Source: JBIOUF01 sp044866695
GTDB taxonomy: Bacteria; Actinomycetota; Actinomycetes; Propionibacteriales; Nocardioidaceae
DNA: 16,762 bases
NCBI GenBank assembly: GCA_044866695.1
Contig: JBIOUF010000059.1
Coordinates: 1 to 16,762 of the forward strand
Direction of reading: 5' to 3'
A program made the position numbers and the translations under genes. The first letter of the stretch is position 1. The number at the start of each line of letters is the position of its first letter. The notes under the pieces are model-generated. The model had not been told where the DNA came from. It saw only the letters and a list, made by a program, of their open reading frames with translations, and did no database searches. Positions 9,304 through 15,417 of the stretch are shown here, piece after piece.

Positions 9304-9347
9304 TCGACCCACCAAGATTGACGGCTCGACCCACCAAGATTGACGGC
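9304..9347. repeat. Two 22-bp repeats, inverse orientation of the 8261-8348 array
   Basis: Units 9304-9325 and 9326-9347 both read TCGACCCACCAAGATTGACG followed by GC. This is the reverse complement of the 8261-8348 motif with a few changes, for example AAGATT against AGGATT. They occupy the 85-bp gap between the convergent MDMPI-like gene and gpmA. Confidence 0.88.
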
Positions 9348-9377
9348 TCGGCGAAGAAGGGGGTGGGTTCGGTTCGC

Positions 9378-10133
9378 TCAGCGGCCCTGGTTGGCGACCG
9401 CCTGGATCGCGGCGGCGGCGGCCTCGGGGTCGAGGTACTCTCCGCCGCGGAGGGTCGGGCGGAGGTTCGCGTCGAGGCGGTAGACCAGCGGGATCCCGGT
9501 GGGGATGTTCAGGCCGATGACGGCCTCCTTGGACATGCCGTCCAGGTGCTTGACCAGCGCGCGGAGGCTGTTGCCGTGGGCCGCCACGCAGACGGTGCGG
9601 CCGGTACGCAGGTCCGGGACGATGGCGTCGTACCAGTAGGGCAGCATCCGGTCGATGACGTCGGCCAGGCACTCGGTGCGCGGGACGATCTCGTCGGGCA
9701 GGTCGGCGTACCTCGAGTCGCCCACCTGCGACCACTGGTCGTCGTCGGCGATCGGGGGCGGCGGGGTGTCGTAGGAACGGCGCCAGAGCATGAACTGCTC
9801 CTCGCCGAACTCCTCCATCGTGGCCTTCTTGTCCTTGCCCTGGAGGGCGCCGTAGTGCCGCTCGTTCAGGCGCCACGAGCGGCGCACGGGGATCCAGTGC
9901 CGCTCGCAGGCGTCCAGGGCGAGGTGCGCGGTGGTGATGGCGCGGCGAAGCACCGAGGTGTGGAGTACGTCGGGCAGCAGGTCGGCCTCGGCGATGAGGC
10001 GGCCGCCGCGCTCCGCCTCCACGCGGCCCTTCTCGTTGAGGGGTACGTCGACCCAGCCGGTGAACAGGTTCTTGGCGTTCCACTCGCTCTCGCCATGCCG
10101 GAGCAGGACCAAGGTGTAGTGCGCGTCGCTCAT
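9378..10133 (-). CDS. gpmA: 2,3-bisphosphoglycerate-dependent phosphoglycerate mutase
   Basis: A 251-residue dPGM of the histidine phosphatase superfamily that interconverts 3- and 2-phosphoglycerate in glycolysis and gluconeogenesis. Catalytic residues are present: phospho-histidine H13 in LRHGESEWN, R64 in VLRRA, E91 in LNERHYGALQGKDK, and H186 in AAHGNSLRAL. Length and motif spacing are those of GpmA. The ATG at 10133 shares one base with the stop of the upstream lipoprotein gene (TGATG), and GAGGAG (complement of 10142-10147) lies 8 nt upstream within that gene, so translation is coupled. Gpm near mshA, ybjN and senX3-regX3 is a recurring actinobacterial neighbourhood. It ends facing the 22-bp repeats. 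Confidence 0.97.
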   Translation of the reverse strand: MSDAHYTLVLLRHGESEWNAKNLFTGWVDVPLNEKGRVEAERGGRLIAEADLLPDVLHTSVLRRAITTAHLALDACERHWIPVRRSWRLNERHYGALQGKDKKATMEEFGEEQFMLWRRSYDTPPPPIADDDQWSQVGDSRYADLPDEIVPRTECLADVIDRMLPYWYDAIVPDLRTGRTVCVAAHGNSLRALVKHLDGMSKEAVIGLNIPTGIPLVYRLDANLRPTLRGGEYLDPEAAAAAIQAVANQGR

Positions 10134-10708
10134 CAGGAGGTCTCCTCGCTGGGCTCGTCGGTCGGTGCCGGCTCGGTGGGGCTCGCGCTCGGCGACGCCC
10201 CCGAGCCGCCCTGGCTGCCCGAGGTGTCCAGGCCTTCGTACTCGCCGGTGGCCGCGACGACGGGCACGGTGAGCTCGGCGGCCTCCCCGTTCGCGAAGGT
10301 GAACACCAGCCGCACGAAGTCGCCGGCCACGACCGCGTCGCCGGAGACCGTGACGTGCCCGGTCTCCCCGAGCTCCAGGCTGCCCTCCGGGGGGATCTCG
10401 GCGTCGGCGTCGCCCAGCTCGACGGTCAGGTCGCTGTCGTCGCCGGCGCCTTGGACGCCGGTCAGGGAGTCGGGCTCCTCGACGTCGGTGTTGACCAGGG
10501 TGGCCACCACGGTGCCCGAGCCGTCCTGCTGCGACACCACCAGGGCGTGGATGACGTAGACCGACCCGTCGCGGTCGTTGGAGCCCTCTGAAGGGGTGTA
10601 GACCTGGTTGGTCTGCGCGTCGAAGCCGACCCCGCAGGAGGCCAGCGCCGGCGCGGCGGCGGCGACCAGGGTCACGGCGAGGAGTCTCATGCGGCGGGAG
10701 AGCAACAC
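10133..10708 (-). CDS. Putative lipoprotein with PCuAC-like beta domain
   Basis: A 191-residue predicted exported lipoprotein. The N terminus has a basic start (SRRMR), a hydrophobic stretch and a lipobox LASC with C25 as the expected lipidated residue. A beta-rich domain of about 110 residues follows (IHALVVSQQDGSGTVVATLVN, split as IHALVVSQQDG and TVVATLVN, then IPPEGSLELGE and GDFVRLVFTFANGEAAELTV), resembling PCu(A)C/DUF461 folds. The His/Met copper ligands of true PCu(A)C chaperones are not seen. The tail from about 168 is rich in Ser, Pro, Thr and Glu. The GTG at 10708 is used; an ATG at 10690 would still give a signal peptide. It is coupled to gpmA by a 1-nt stop/start overlap. Function unknown; the fold call is moderate. 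Confidence 0.8.
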   Translation of the reverse strand: MLLSRRMRLLAVTLVAAAAPALASCGVGFDAQTNQVYTPSEGSNDRDGSVYVIHALVVSQQDGSGTVVATLVNTDVEEPDSLTGVQGAGDDSDLTVELGDADAEIPPEGSLELGETGHVTVSGDAVVAGDFVRLVFTFANGEAAELTVPVVAATGEYEGLDTSGSQGGSGASPSASPTEPAPTDEPSEETS

Positions 10709-10900
10709 GTCGATCTCGGGTCCTCTCGGCGGGCGACGGACGCCTCACGGGGCCGCCGCCGACGGGCGGGTCACACGGACGGCCCGAGTCTAGGGCACCC
10801 GGCAGCCGCTCCGCCGAGGCACACCCCCACCCGGTCTGTCAAGCCCCGATGTGCCGTCTGACCTGCGCAAACAGTCCAGGGATGGGAGGAACGGGCGTGT

Positions 10901-10918
10901 TATCCTAGTCACCTAGGA
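10901..10918 (+). promoter_or_regulatory. Candidate carD promoter -10 with overlapping palindrome
   Basis: TATCCT at 10901-10906 fits TANNNT and would start transcription near 10913. It is overlapped by the palindrome TCCTAGTCACCTAGGA (10903-10918; 6-bp arms, 4-nt centre), a possible operator or a 5'-UTR hairpin touching the ribosome site AGGAAGGGG (10915-10923). No good -35 is visible at the expected spacing. The 10709-10933 gap also serves the divergent lipoprotein gene; TAGACT (complement of 10787-10792) is its best -10 candidate, and nothing else is recognised there. Confidence 0.45.
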
Positions 10919-10933
10919 AGGGGTACCTGCCAC

Positions 10934-11419
10934 ATGACATTTACCGTCGGCGAAACGGTTGTTTACCCGAACCACGGGGCCGCAGTCATCGAGAACATCG
11001 AGATGCGCACGATCAAGGGAGAGGCCAAGAAGTACCTGGTGCTTCGGATCGTGGCCCAGCAGGACCTGGTCGTTCGCGTGCCGGCCTGCAACCTGGACCT
11101 CGTCGGCGTCCGCGACGTGGTGGACCGCGAAGGCCTGGACCGGGTCTTCGACGTCCTGCGCGCGGCGCATGCCGAGGAGCCCACCAACTGGTCGCGGCGG
11201 TACAAGGCCAACCTGGAGAAGCTGCACTCCGGTGACGTCATGAAGGTCGCCGAGGTGGTCCGCGACCTGTGGCGCCGGGAGCGGGACCGTGGCCTGTCGG
11301 CCGGCGAGAAGCGGATGCTGGCCAAGGCCCGCCAGATCCTGGTCTCGGAGCTCGCGCTCGCCGAGCACACCAACGAGGACAAGGCCGAGGCGCTGCTCGA
11401 CGAGGTGCTCGCCTCCTGA
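10934..11419 (+). CDS. carD: CarD-family RNA polymerase-binding transcription regulator
   Basis: A 161-residue CarD. The N-terminal Tudor-like RNA polymerase-interacting domain (about 1-60) starts FTVGETVVYPNHGAAVIENI; the C-terminal helical DNA-binding domain includes NWSRRYKANLEKL with W86, equivalent to the tryptophan that in mycobacterial CarD wedges into the upstream edge of the promoter bubble. CarD binds the beta subunit and stabilises open complexes, notably at rRNA promoters. Length matches mycobacterial CarD (162). The ATG at 10934 follows AGGAAGGGG by 10 nt. A long hairpin follows the stop, then an IspD-like gene, which recalls the carD-ispD order of mycobacteria, although here the IspD-like product is degenerate. 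Confidence 0.97.
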   Translation: MTFTVGETVVYPNHGAAVIENIEMRTIKGEAKKYLVLRIVAQQDLVVRVPACNLDLVGVRDVVDREGLDRVFDVLRAAHAEEPTNWSRRYKANLEKLHSGDVMKVAEVVRDLWRRERDRGLSAGEKRMLAKARQILVSELALAEHTNEDKAEALLDEVLAS

Positions 11420-11438
11420 GGAGGTTGCTCTCCGGCTC

Positions 11439-11473
11439 CGAGCCCCCGGCTGTCCACTGGCGCCGGGGGCTCG
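11439..11473 (+). terminator. Hairpin terminator after carD
   Basis: A perfect 12-bp stem, CGAGCCCCCGGC (11439-11450) pairing with GCCGGGGGCTCG (11462-11473), with an 11-nt loop. No T-tract follows, as is common in high-GC actinobacteria. It ends 19 bp before the next start codon, so the downstream IspD-like gene depends on read-through or on a promoter not recognised here. Confidence 0.8.
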
Positions 11474-11492
11474 TGCGTGTCCGGCCGGTTGG

Positions 11493-12107
11493 ATGGTCGA
11501 CGTGACCAGCCCGCCCGGCTCCGGGGTGCGCGCCGTCGTCCCGTTGGAGGGCCGTGGCGACCTGCCCTTCGAGACCGTCCACGAGGTGCCGCTGCTGCTG
11601 CACGCCGTCGCGGCCCTGTCCGGGCTCGGGGCCGTGCTGGTCACCGGAGACCGGCACCAACGGCGCCGGGCCGGCGCGGTACTGCCGCCGGGGACGGAGG
11701 TGGCGGACCCGGCCGCGCTCTGGTCGGCCCCGCCCGTGCGGGTGCTGCTGCACGACTGCCTGTGCCCGCTGGTGCCCCGGGCGTTCCTCGAGCAGATGGC
11801 CTGCGAGCCGGGTACGTCGGCGGCGTACCGCCCGGTCACCGACACCCTCAAGGTCGTGCAGGACGACCGGACCGTCGGCACCGTCGACCGGGAGCAGTTC
11901 GGCATCGTGACCTCGCCGCTGCTGCTGGTCGGCGTCCCGGGGCGCCCGCCGACCGAGGACTTCGCCGCGACCGTGCTGTGGCTGCGCGAGCGGACCTCGG
12001 TGGCGATGGTGAAGGCGCCCTCGATCGGGCGCCGCGCGTCCGACCGGGGCTCCCTCAGCGTGCTGGAGAGCGTGGACGCGCTGGCCCGCAGCGTCCGCGA
12101 GTACTGA
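11493..12107 (+). CDS. Degenerate IspD-like (MEP cytidylyltransferase-related) protein
   Basis: A 204-residue protein that aligns by eye with IspD (about 230 residues) but lacks its catalytic signatures. The CTP-binding loop AAGxGxR...K is replaced by VVPLEGRGDLPFETVHEVP (15-33); HDAARP becomes HDCLCP (87-92); TPQ becomes TSP (140-142). It keeps the arm segment RPVTDTLKVVQDDRTVGTVDR (split: RPVTDTLKVVQDD, 113-125, then TVGTVDR), equivalent to the IspD DTxK region. The position after carD matches mycobacterial carD-ispD, so this may be the remains of the ancestral ispD or a regulatory or partner subunit. The ATG at 11493 or GTG at 11502 are possible; neither has a good ribosome site. The frame is open throughout, so I call it a gene rather than a pseudogene. 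Confidence 0.78.
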   Translation: MVDVTSPPGSGVRAVVPLEGRGDLPFETVHEVPLLLHAVAALSGLGAVLVTGDRHQRRRAGAVLPPGTEVADPAALWSAPPVRVLLHDCLCPLVPRAFLEQMACEPGTSAAYRPVTDTLKVVQDDRTVGTVDREQFGIVTSPLLLVGVPGRPPTEDFAATVLWLRERTSVAMVKAPSIGRRASDRGSLSVLESVDALARSVREY

Positions 12108-12116
12108 CCCCCGGAC

Positions 12117-12131
12117 CCCCGGACGCCGGGC
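12117..12131. terminator. Weak short hairpin between convergent genes
   Basis: CCCGG (12118-12122) and CCGGG (12126-12130) can pair across a 3-nt loop, within the 25-bp gap between the convergent IspD-like gene and the four-cysteine protein gene. It could help end either transcript, but the stem is short and chance occurrence at this GC content is easy. Confidence 0.25.
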
Positions 12132-12132
12132 G

Positions 12133-12453
12133 TCACGAGCGGTCGAACAACGCCCGGATCTCCTTGACCATCTTGGCCGGCTGCCGCATCACCGAGCGGG
12201 GCAGGCCGCGCAGGTAGCCGGCGGGGTCCTGCCGGGCGCGCCGCAGCATCCGTCTGGGCTTGCTGACCACGCGCTTCTCCAGGTCGTGCAGGTACGCCGG
12301 GACCAGCGCCCGCGAGGTCATCTCGAACCGGTGCCCGCAGCGAGTGCAGCGCACCGACTCCAGCAGCCGCCCGGCGTAGTGCAGCTCGTGCTCGGTGACC
12401 CGGTCGCAGACCTCGCACTGCAGGTCCGCGTGCTCGACGTTCCCGGGGCTCAC
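12133..12453 (-). CDS. Small four-cysteine (zinc-ribbon-like) protein with basic C-terminal half
   Basis: A 106-residue protein of unknown function. C13-x2-C16 (CEVC) and C36-x2-C39 (CTRC) form a likely zinc ribbon with HELHYAGRLLESVR between them. From about 58 the chain is helical and very basic (DLEKRVVSKPRRMLRRARQD; later RGLPRSVMRQPAKMVKEIR), which could bind nucleic acid, acidic polymers or membrane surfaces. The GTG at 12453 overlaps the stop of the cytidylyltransferase gene (GTGA), making this the last gene of the PTS operon; that placement suggests a job in the same pathway. I recognise no named family with confidence. There is no signal peptide or membrane segment. Confidence 0.8.
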   Translation of the reverse strand: MSPGNVEHADLQCEVCDRVTEHELHYAGRLLESVRCTRCGHRFEMTSRALVPAYLHDLEKRVVSKPRRMLRRARQDPAGYLRGLPRSVMRQPAKMVKEIRALFDRS

Positions 12454-13211
12454 CGATGCCCACCCCTCCCAGGTGCCGGCGCCGACAGGTCCCAGCCTGC
12501 CTTGGCGAGCAGGCGTTCGGCCAGGAAGAGGTCCTCGGGGAAGGTGATCTTGATGTTCGCGGCCTCGCCCGCGACGCACCGGACGTCCAGGTCGGTGTAT
12601 CGCTCGACGCAGCTGGCGGTGTCGGTGCCGACGAACCCGTCGGCGGCGGCGGCCGTGTACGCCGCCAGCAGCGGCTCGGCGCGGAACGCCTGGGGCGTCT
12701 GCACCGCAACCGTCCGCCGGTGCTCGGGAGCTGCGCCGGCCAGGGGGACCAGCGCGGGCTGCTCGCACACGGGCAGCGCCCCGCCGTCGGCGTAGGCCGC
12801 CTCGATCACCGCGGCGAACATCGCCGCACCGGCCAGCGGGCGCGCCGCGTCGTGGATGACCACCACGTCGGTCTCGCCACGCCCGATGGCCGGCCCGAGG
12901 GCCTGCAGCGCATGCCACTCCGACTCGTGCCGGGACGACCCGCCGACCACCAGGGTCACCTGGACGCCGGGCAGCTCGCGGCGCACCGTCGCCTCCACGT
13001 GCTCGCGGTCGACCTCGCGGATGACCACGACCACGTGGGTGATGCCGGGCAGCGAGCCGACCCAGCGCACCGGGTAGGTGAACACCCGCCGGCCGGCGAG
13101 CGGCAGCAGCACCTTGTTGGTGTCGTGGCCGACCCGCCGGCCGTCGCCCGCGGCCAGCATCACCAGCGCGGCCCGCACCGGCTGGGTGCGCAGGCGGAGG
13201 ACGGCGGCCAC
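12450..13211 (-). CDS. IspD/TarI-family cytidylyltransferase, PTS-operon associated
   Basis: About 253 residues with a Rossmann-like nucleotidyltransferase fold. Present are the CTP-binding loop LAAGDGRR...K (19-33, K33), HDAARP (120-125), TPQAF (172-176), a TDTASCVERY segment (196-205) and NIKITFPEDL (219-228). The family transfers CMP from CTP to an alditol phosphate: 2-C-methyl-D-erythritol 4-phosphate (IspD) or ribitol 5-phosphate (TarI). The DTxK arm motif expected between HDAARP and TPQ is absent (CEQPALVPLAG instead), so the alditol substrate may not be MEP. Start is uncertain: the GTG at 13211 removes an Arg-rich, unconserved extension that a GTG at 13259 would add. It lies 63 bp after the SAF-domain dehydrogenase gene and overlaps the next gene by 4 nt. 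Confidence 0.85.
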   Translation of the reverse strand: MAAVLRLRTQPVRAALVMLAAGDGRRVGHDTNKVLLPLAGRRVFTYPVRWVGSLPGITHVVVVIREVDREHVEATVRRELPGVQVTLVVGGSSRHESEWHALQALGPAIGRGETDVVVIHDAARPLAGAAMFAAVIEAAYADGGALPVCEQPALVPLAGAAPEHRRTVAVQTPQAFRAEPLLAAYTAAAADGFVGTDTASCVERYTDLDVRCVAGEAANIKITFPEDLFLAERLLAKAGWDLSAPAPGRGGHR

Positions 13212-13274
13212 GCCGCGAGAGTACGGCAGGGGCGGTCGTCGCGACGGCCCCCGTCGCACGAGCAGCGGTGGCGC

Positions 13275-14603
13275 TCAGCGGCGGCGGAAGGCCTCGCGGA
13301 GCTCGGCCAGCGAGGGCGCCTGCTCACCCCGCGCCAGCGCGTCCTGGTGGCGCCGCATCTGGACGATCAGGGAGTCCTCGGCCAGCTCGACGTCGTCGTA
13401 GGTGAGCATCTGGTCGACCGGGACGTCGCGCCTGAGGCGGGCGCCGGCCAGGACGCCCAGGGGGACGCCGTTGTCGGCCAGGAAGTCGTCGGCCTTGTCG
13501 GCGACACCCCGGATGGTGTCGGTGCCGATGCCGGTGATCAGCTCGCCTGCCTTCAGCGGCCGCTTGGCCTCGGCGCCGACCTCGGAGGTCCAGTGCTCCG
13601 AGGTGTGGCTGGGAGTACGGTCCAGCGCCATCTCGTACACGGTGAGCGGAGCCTCGATGGAGGCCAGGTGGTAGGGCCGGTAGAGCGAGAAGTACGGGCC
13701 CGGTCCCATCGAGAGGTAGGACATCTCGTGCACGATGTACGGGTCGTCGGAGCGAACCACCACGAAGACGCCGGGCGAGACCGGCCCGATGCAGTAGTCG
13801 ACGACGCCGGGCCGGTCGAGAACGCCGCCGTCCTCGCGGAGCCGGAAGGTCTCGTGCAGCGTGGGAACCGTCGACTGCGGCCCGTACATGCCGCGCCTGC
13901 TCATCTCCAGGCCGGTGGTGTTGGCCAGCGCGGCCATCTCGATCATGGCCTTCGACCCGTCGACGAACTCGGTGAGCATCGTGGGGTTCATCTTCTTCTG
14001 GGCGGCCTCCGCCGCCAGCCCCTCCGGGGTGGCGTAGGGGTCCAGGGGGTTGTTCTTGCCCTTGCCGGCGCAGACCACCTCGAAGCTCAGGTCCCGGGCG
14101 AAGTCGACCAGGATCTTGGTCTCCACCGGTTCGTCACCCCGGCAGACCGAGTAGAGCCGGCCGGACTCCTTGGCGAGCCGCAGCATGTACCGGCCGACGG
14201 TCACGTCCTGCTCGACGTTGAGGGTCGCGTAGTCCATGCCCGAGGCCAGGGCCTCTACCGCCGTACGGGCGCCGACGTCGGGCACGCCGGTGGCCTCGAC
14301 CAGGATGTCGAGAGGAAGCGCGCCGACCTCGTCGACGTTGCTCAGCACGACCGACTCGTCGTCCTCGATGGCGCCGACGGCCGCGTCGGTGTCGGTCGCC
14401 GAGGAGGGCTTGACGCCGGCCTGGGTGAACGCCTCCTCTGCGCGAGCGCGGTCGACGTCGAAGACCACCGACAGGGCGATGCCGGGCATCTTGAGCAGCT
14501 GGGCCGCGAAGCCCTGGCCCATCTGGCCGGCGCCGACCAGCCCGACCCGCAGCGGCCTGCCGACCTCGGCCTCCCTGGCCTGCAGTCGCTTCCGGTAGCT
14601 CAT
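13275..14603 (-). CDS. NAD(P)-binding homoserine-dehydrogenase-like protein with SAF domain (COG4091; DRL-like)
   Basis: A 442-residue predicted oxidoreductase. The Rossmann motif VGLVGAGQMGQG (20-31) opens the chain, ILVEATGVPD (100-109) follows, and a central catalytic-type region includes CAGKGKNNPLDPYATPEG (178-195). The C terminus (about 347-410) is a SAF domain (KRPLKAGELITGIG; GVLAGARLRRDVPVDQMLTYDDV, split as GVLAGARLRR and DVPVDQMLTYDDV). This is the COG4091 'predicted homoserine dehydrogenase' type; the Brucella DXR-like enzyme DRL, which makes 2-C-methyl-D-erythritol 4-phosphate from deoxyxylulose 5-phosphate, belongs to this broad group as I recall. Homoserine metabolism is unlikely here because the gene sits between a glucitol-type PTS (ATGA overlap with IIA) and a cytidylyltransferase. 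True substrate unknown. Confidence 0.85.
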   Translation of the reverse strand: MSYRKRLQAREAEVGRPLRVGLVGAGQMGQGFAAQLLKMPGIALSVVFDVDRARAEEAFTQAGVKPSSATDTDAAVGAIEDDESVVLSNVDEVGALPLDILVEATGVPDVGARTAVEALASGMDYATLNVEQDVTVGRYMLRLAKESGRLYSVCRGDEPVETKILVDFARDLSFEVVCAGKGKNNPLDPYATPEGLAAEAAQKKMNPTMLTEFVDGSKAMIEMAALANTTGLEMSRRGMYGPQSTVPTLHETFRLREDGGVLDRPGVVDYCIGPVSPGVFVVVRSDDPYIVHEMSYLSMGPGPYFSLYRPYHLASIEAPLTVYEMALDRTPSHTSEHWTSEVGAEAKRPLKAGELITGIGTDTIRGVADKADDFLADNGVPLGVLAGARLRRDVPVDQMLTYDDVELAEDSLIVQMRRHQDALARGEQAPSLAELREAFRRR

Positions 14604-15010
14604 CGTCGGTTCCCCGTCTCGTCGGTGGTGGGTCGCAGCACCCGGACCTGGTCGCCGGGGGCCAGCAGTGGCAGTGGGGCGTCGGCGACGCACACGTCGC
14701 CGGGCAGCTTGGGCTCCGACCGGCCGTCGGCCTTGAGGTCGAAGTGACCGAGGTTCAGCATGTTGTCGCGGACCACCGGGCCGGCGGCGAGCACCTCCAG
14801 CTCGGCGCTGCCGAGCTGGAGGACGTCGCCGGCCCGCATGGCGTCCTCGGTCACGGTCGGCCGGTGCAGCACGCTGATGTCGCGCAGCTCGCGGGGCGCC
14901 TCGTCGCCGAAGAAGATCAGCACACCGTGGTCGACGAACGCCGGCACCTGCTCGCCGACGTCGCTGACGGTGGTCTCGTAGACCACCCGGGTCGCCGCCC
15001 GCTCGCTCAC
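14600..15010 (-). CDS. srlB: PTS glucitol/sorbitol-family EIIA component
   Basis: A 136-residue EIIA of the glucitol (Gut/Srl) family, which receives phosphate from HPr and passes it to EIIB. YETTVSDVGE opens the conserved region; H49 in ISVLHR is the likely phospho-histidine by position against E. coli SrlB; RDNMLNLGHFDLKADG (81-96) and PGDVCVA (103-109) match the family. The GTG at 15010 overlaps the EIIB stop, and its own stop overlaps the SAF-dehydrogenase start. The first codons (GTGAGCGAGCGG) resemble a repeat-derived start also seen at 16142. The gene symbol indicates family only; the transported polyol need not be glucitol. Confidence 0.92.
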   Translation of the reverse strand: MSERAATRVVYETTVSDVGEQVPAFVDHGVLIFFGDEAPRELRDISVLHRPTVTEDAMRAGDVLQLGSAELEVLAAGPVVRDNMLNLGHFDLKADGRSEPKLPGDVCVADAPLPLLAPGDQVRVLRPTTDETGNRR

Positions 15011-15378
15011 GTGGACTCGATCTGGTCCAGGCCCACCCCCGAGACGAACAGCTCCTCGGTGATGAAGTTGGCCAGCGGCCCGGACGGCGACGTCGCGTGG
15101 ACGTCGACGGTGAGCACCTTCTTCATCGGGTAGACCCCGACCCGCGCCGTCCCGCCGCAGTCGATCACCGCGACGGCGATCTTCTCGAACGGCGCGGAGC
15201 TCTTGAAGCCGTCGAACGCCTCGCCGCCGGTGAGCTCGGCGATCCGCGCGGCGACCGGGTGGATGCCGCCTCCGGTCACGGAGTAGACCAGCGGCTTGTC
15301 GTCGGTGGGAGTGATGGTCAGCGGTCCTCCCCAGCCTCCGCGGCCGGCCTTGATGGTCACGCTCTTGTAGTCGGGCAT
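15007..15378 (-). CDS. PTS glucitol/sorbitol-family EIIB component (SrlE N-terminal equivalent)
   Basis: A 123-residue protein matching the N-terminal EIIB domain of E. coli SrlE. Signature segments are KAGRGGWGGPL (10-20), TGGEAFDGFK (50-59), VAVIDCGGTARVGVYP (69-84) with phospho-cysteine C74, and the SGPLANFITEELFVSGV region near the end. It takes phosphate from EIIA and phosphorylates the substrate during transport. In E. coli this domain is fused ahead of EIIC1; here it is a separate gene placed after EIIC1, ending shortly after the position where the E. coli linker would begin. AAAGGA lies 6 nt before the ATG. The stop overlaps the EIIA start (GTGA). Confidence 0.92.
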   Translation of the reverse strand: MPDYKSVTIKAGRGGWGGPLTITPTDDKPLVYSVTGGGIHPVAARIAELTGGEAFDGFKSSAPFEKIAVAVIDCGGTARVGVYPMKKVLTVDVHATSPSGPLANFITEELFVSGVGLDQIEST

Positions 15379-15417
15379 GGCTCGTCCTTTCTTGTCTGTG
15401 CGATGGTTTTTAGCGGT

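Noticed and set aside
10837..10842. TTGACA on the minus strand as -35 for the lipoprotein gene
   Set aside because: No TANNNT element stands 16-18 bp downstream of it; the best -10 candidate (TAGACT, 10787-10792) is much too far away.
10913..12709. Minus-strand open frame of 598 codons over carD and the IspD-like gene
   Set aside because: Composition is Arg/Ser/Pro-rich without motifs, and it contradicts the strongly recognised CarD frame.
13212..13259. N-terminal extension of the cytidylyltransferase to the GTG at 13259
   Set aside because: The added residues are Arg/Pro-rich and outside the family fold, and there is no ribosome site before 13259. The choice of 13211 is still uncertain.
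13275..14603. Homoserine dehydrogenase of threonine/methionine synthesis
   Set aside because: The C-terminal SAF domain and the position inside a PTS-cytidylyltransferase operon do not fit; only the N-terminal Rossmann region resembles homoserine dehydrogenase.
12456..14747. Plus-strand open frame of 763 codons
   Set aside because: It is antisense to the cytidylyltransferase and SAF-dehydrogenase genes, which carry clear motifs; the plus-strand translation has none.
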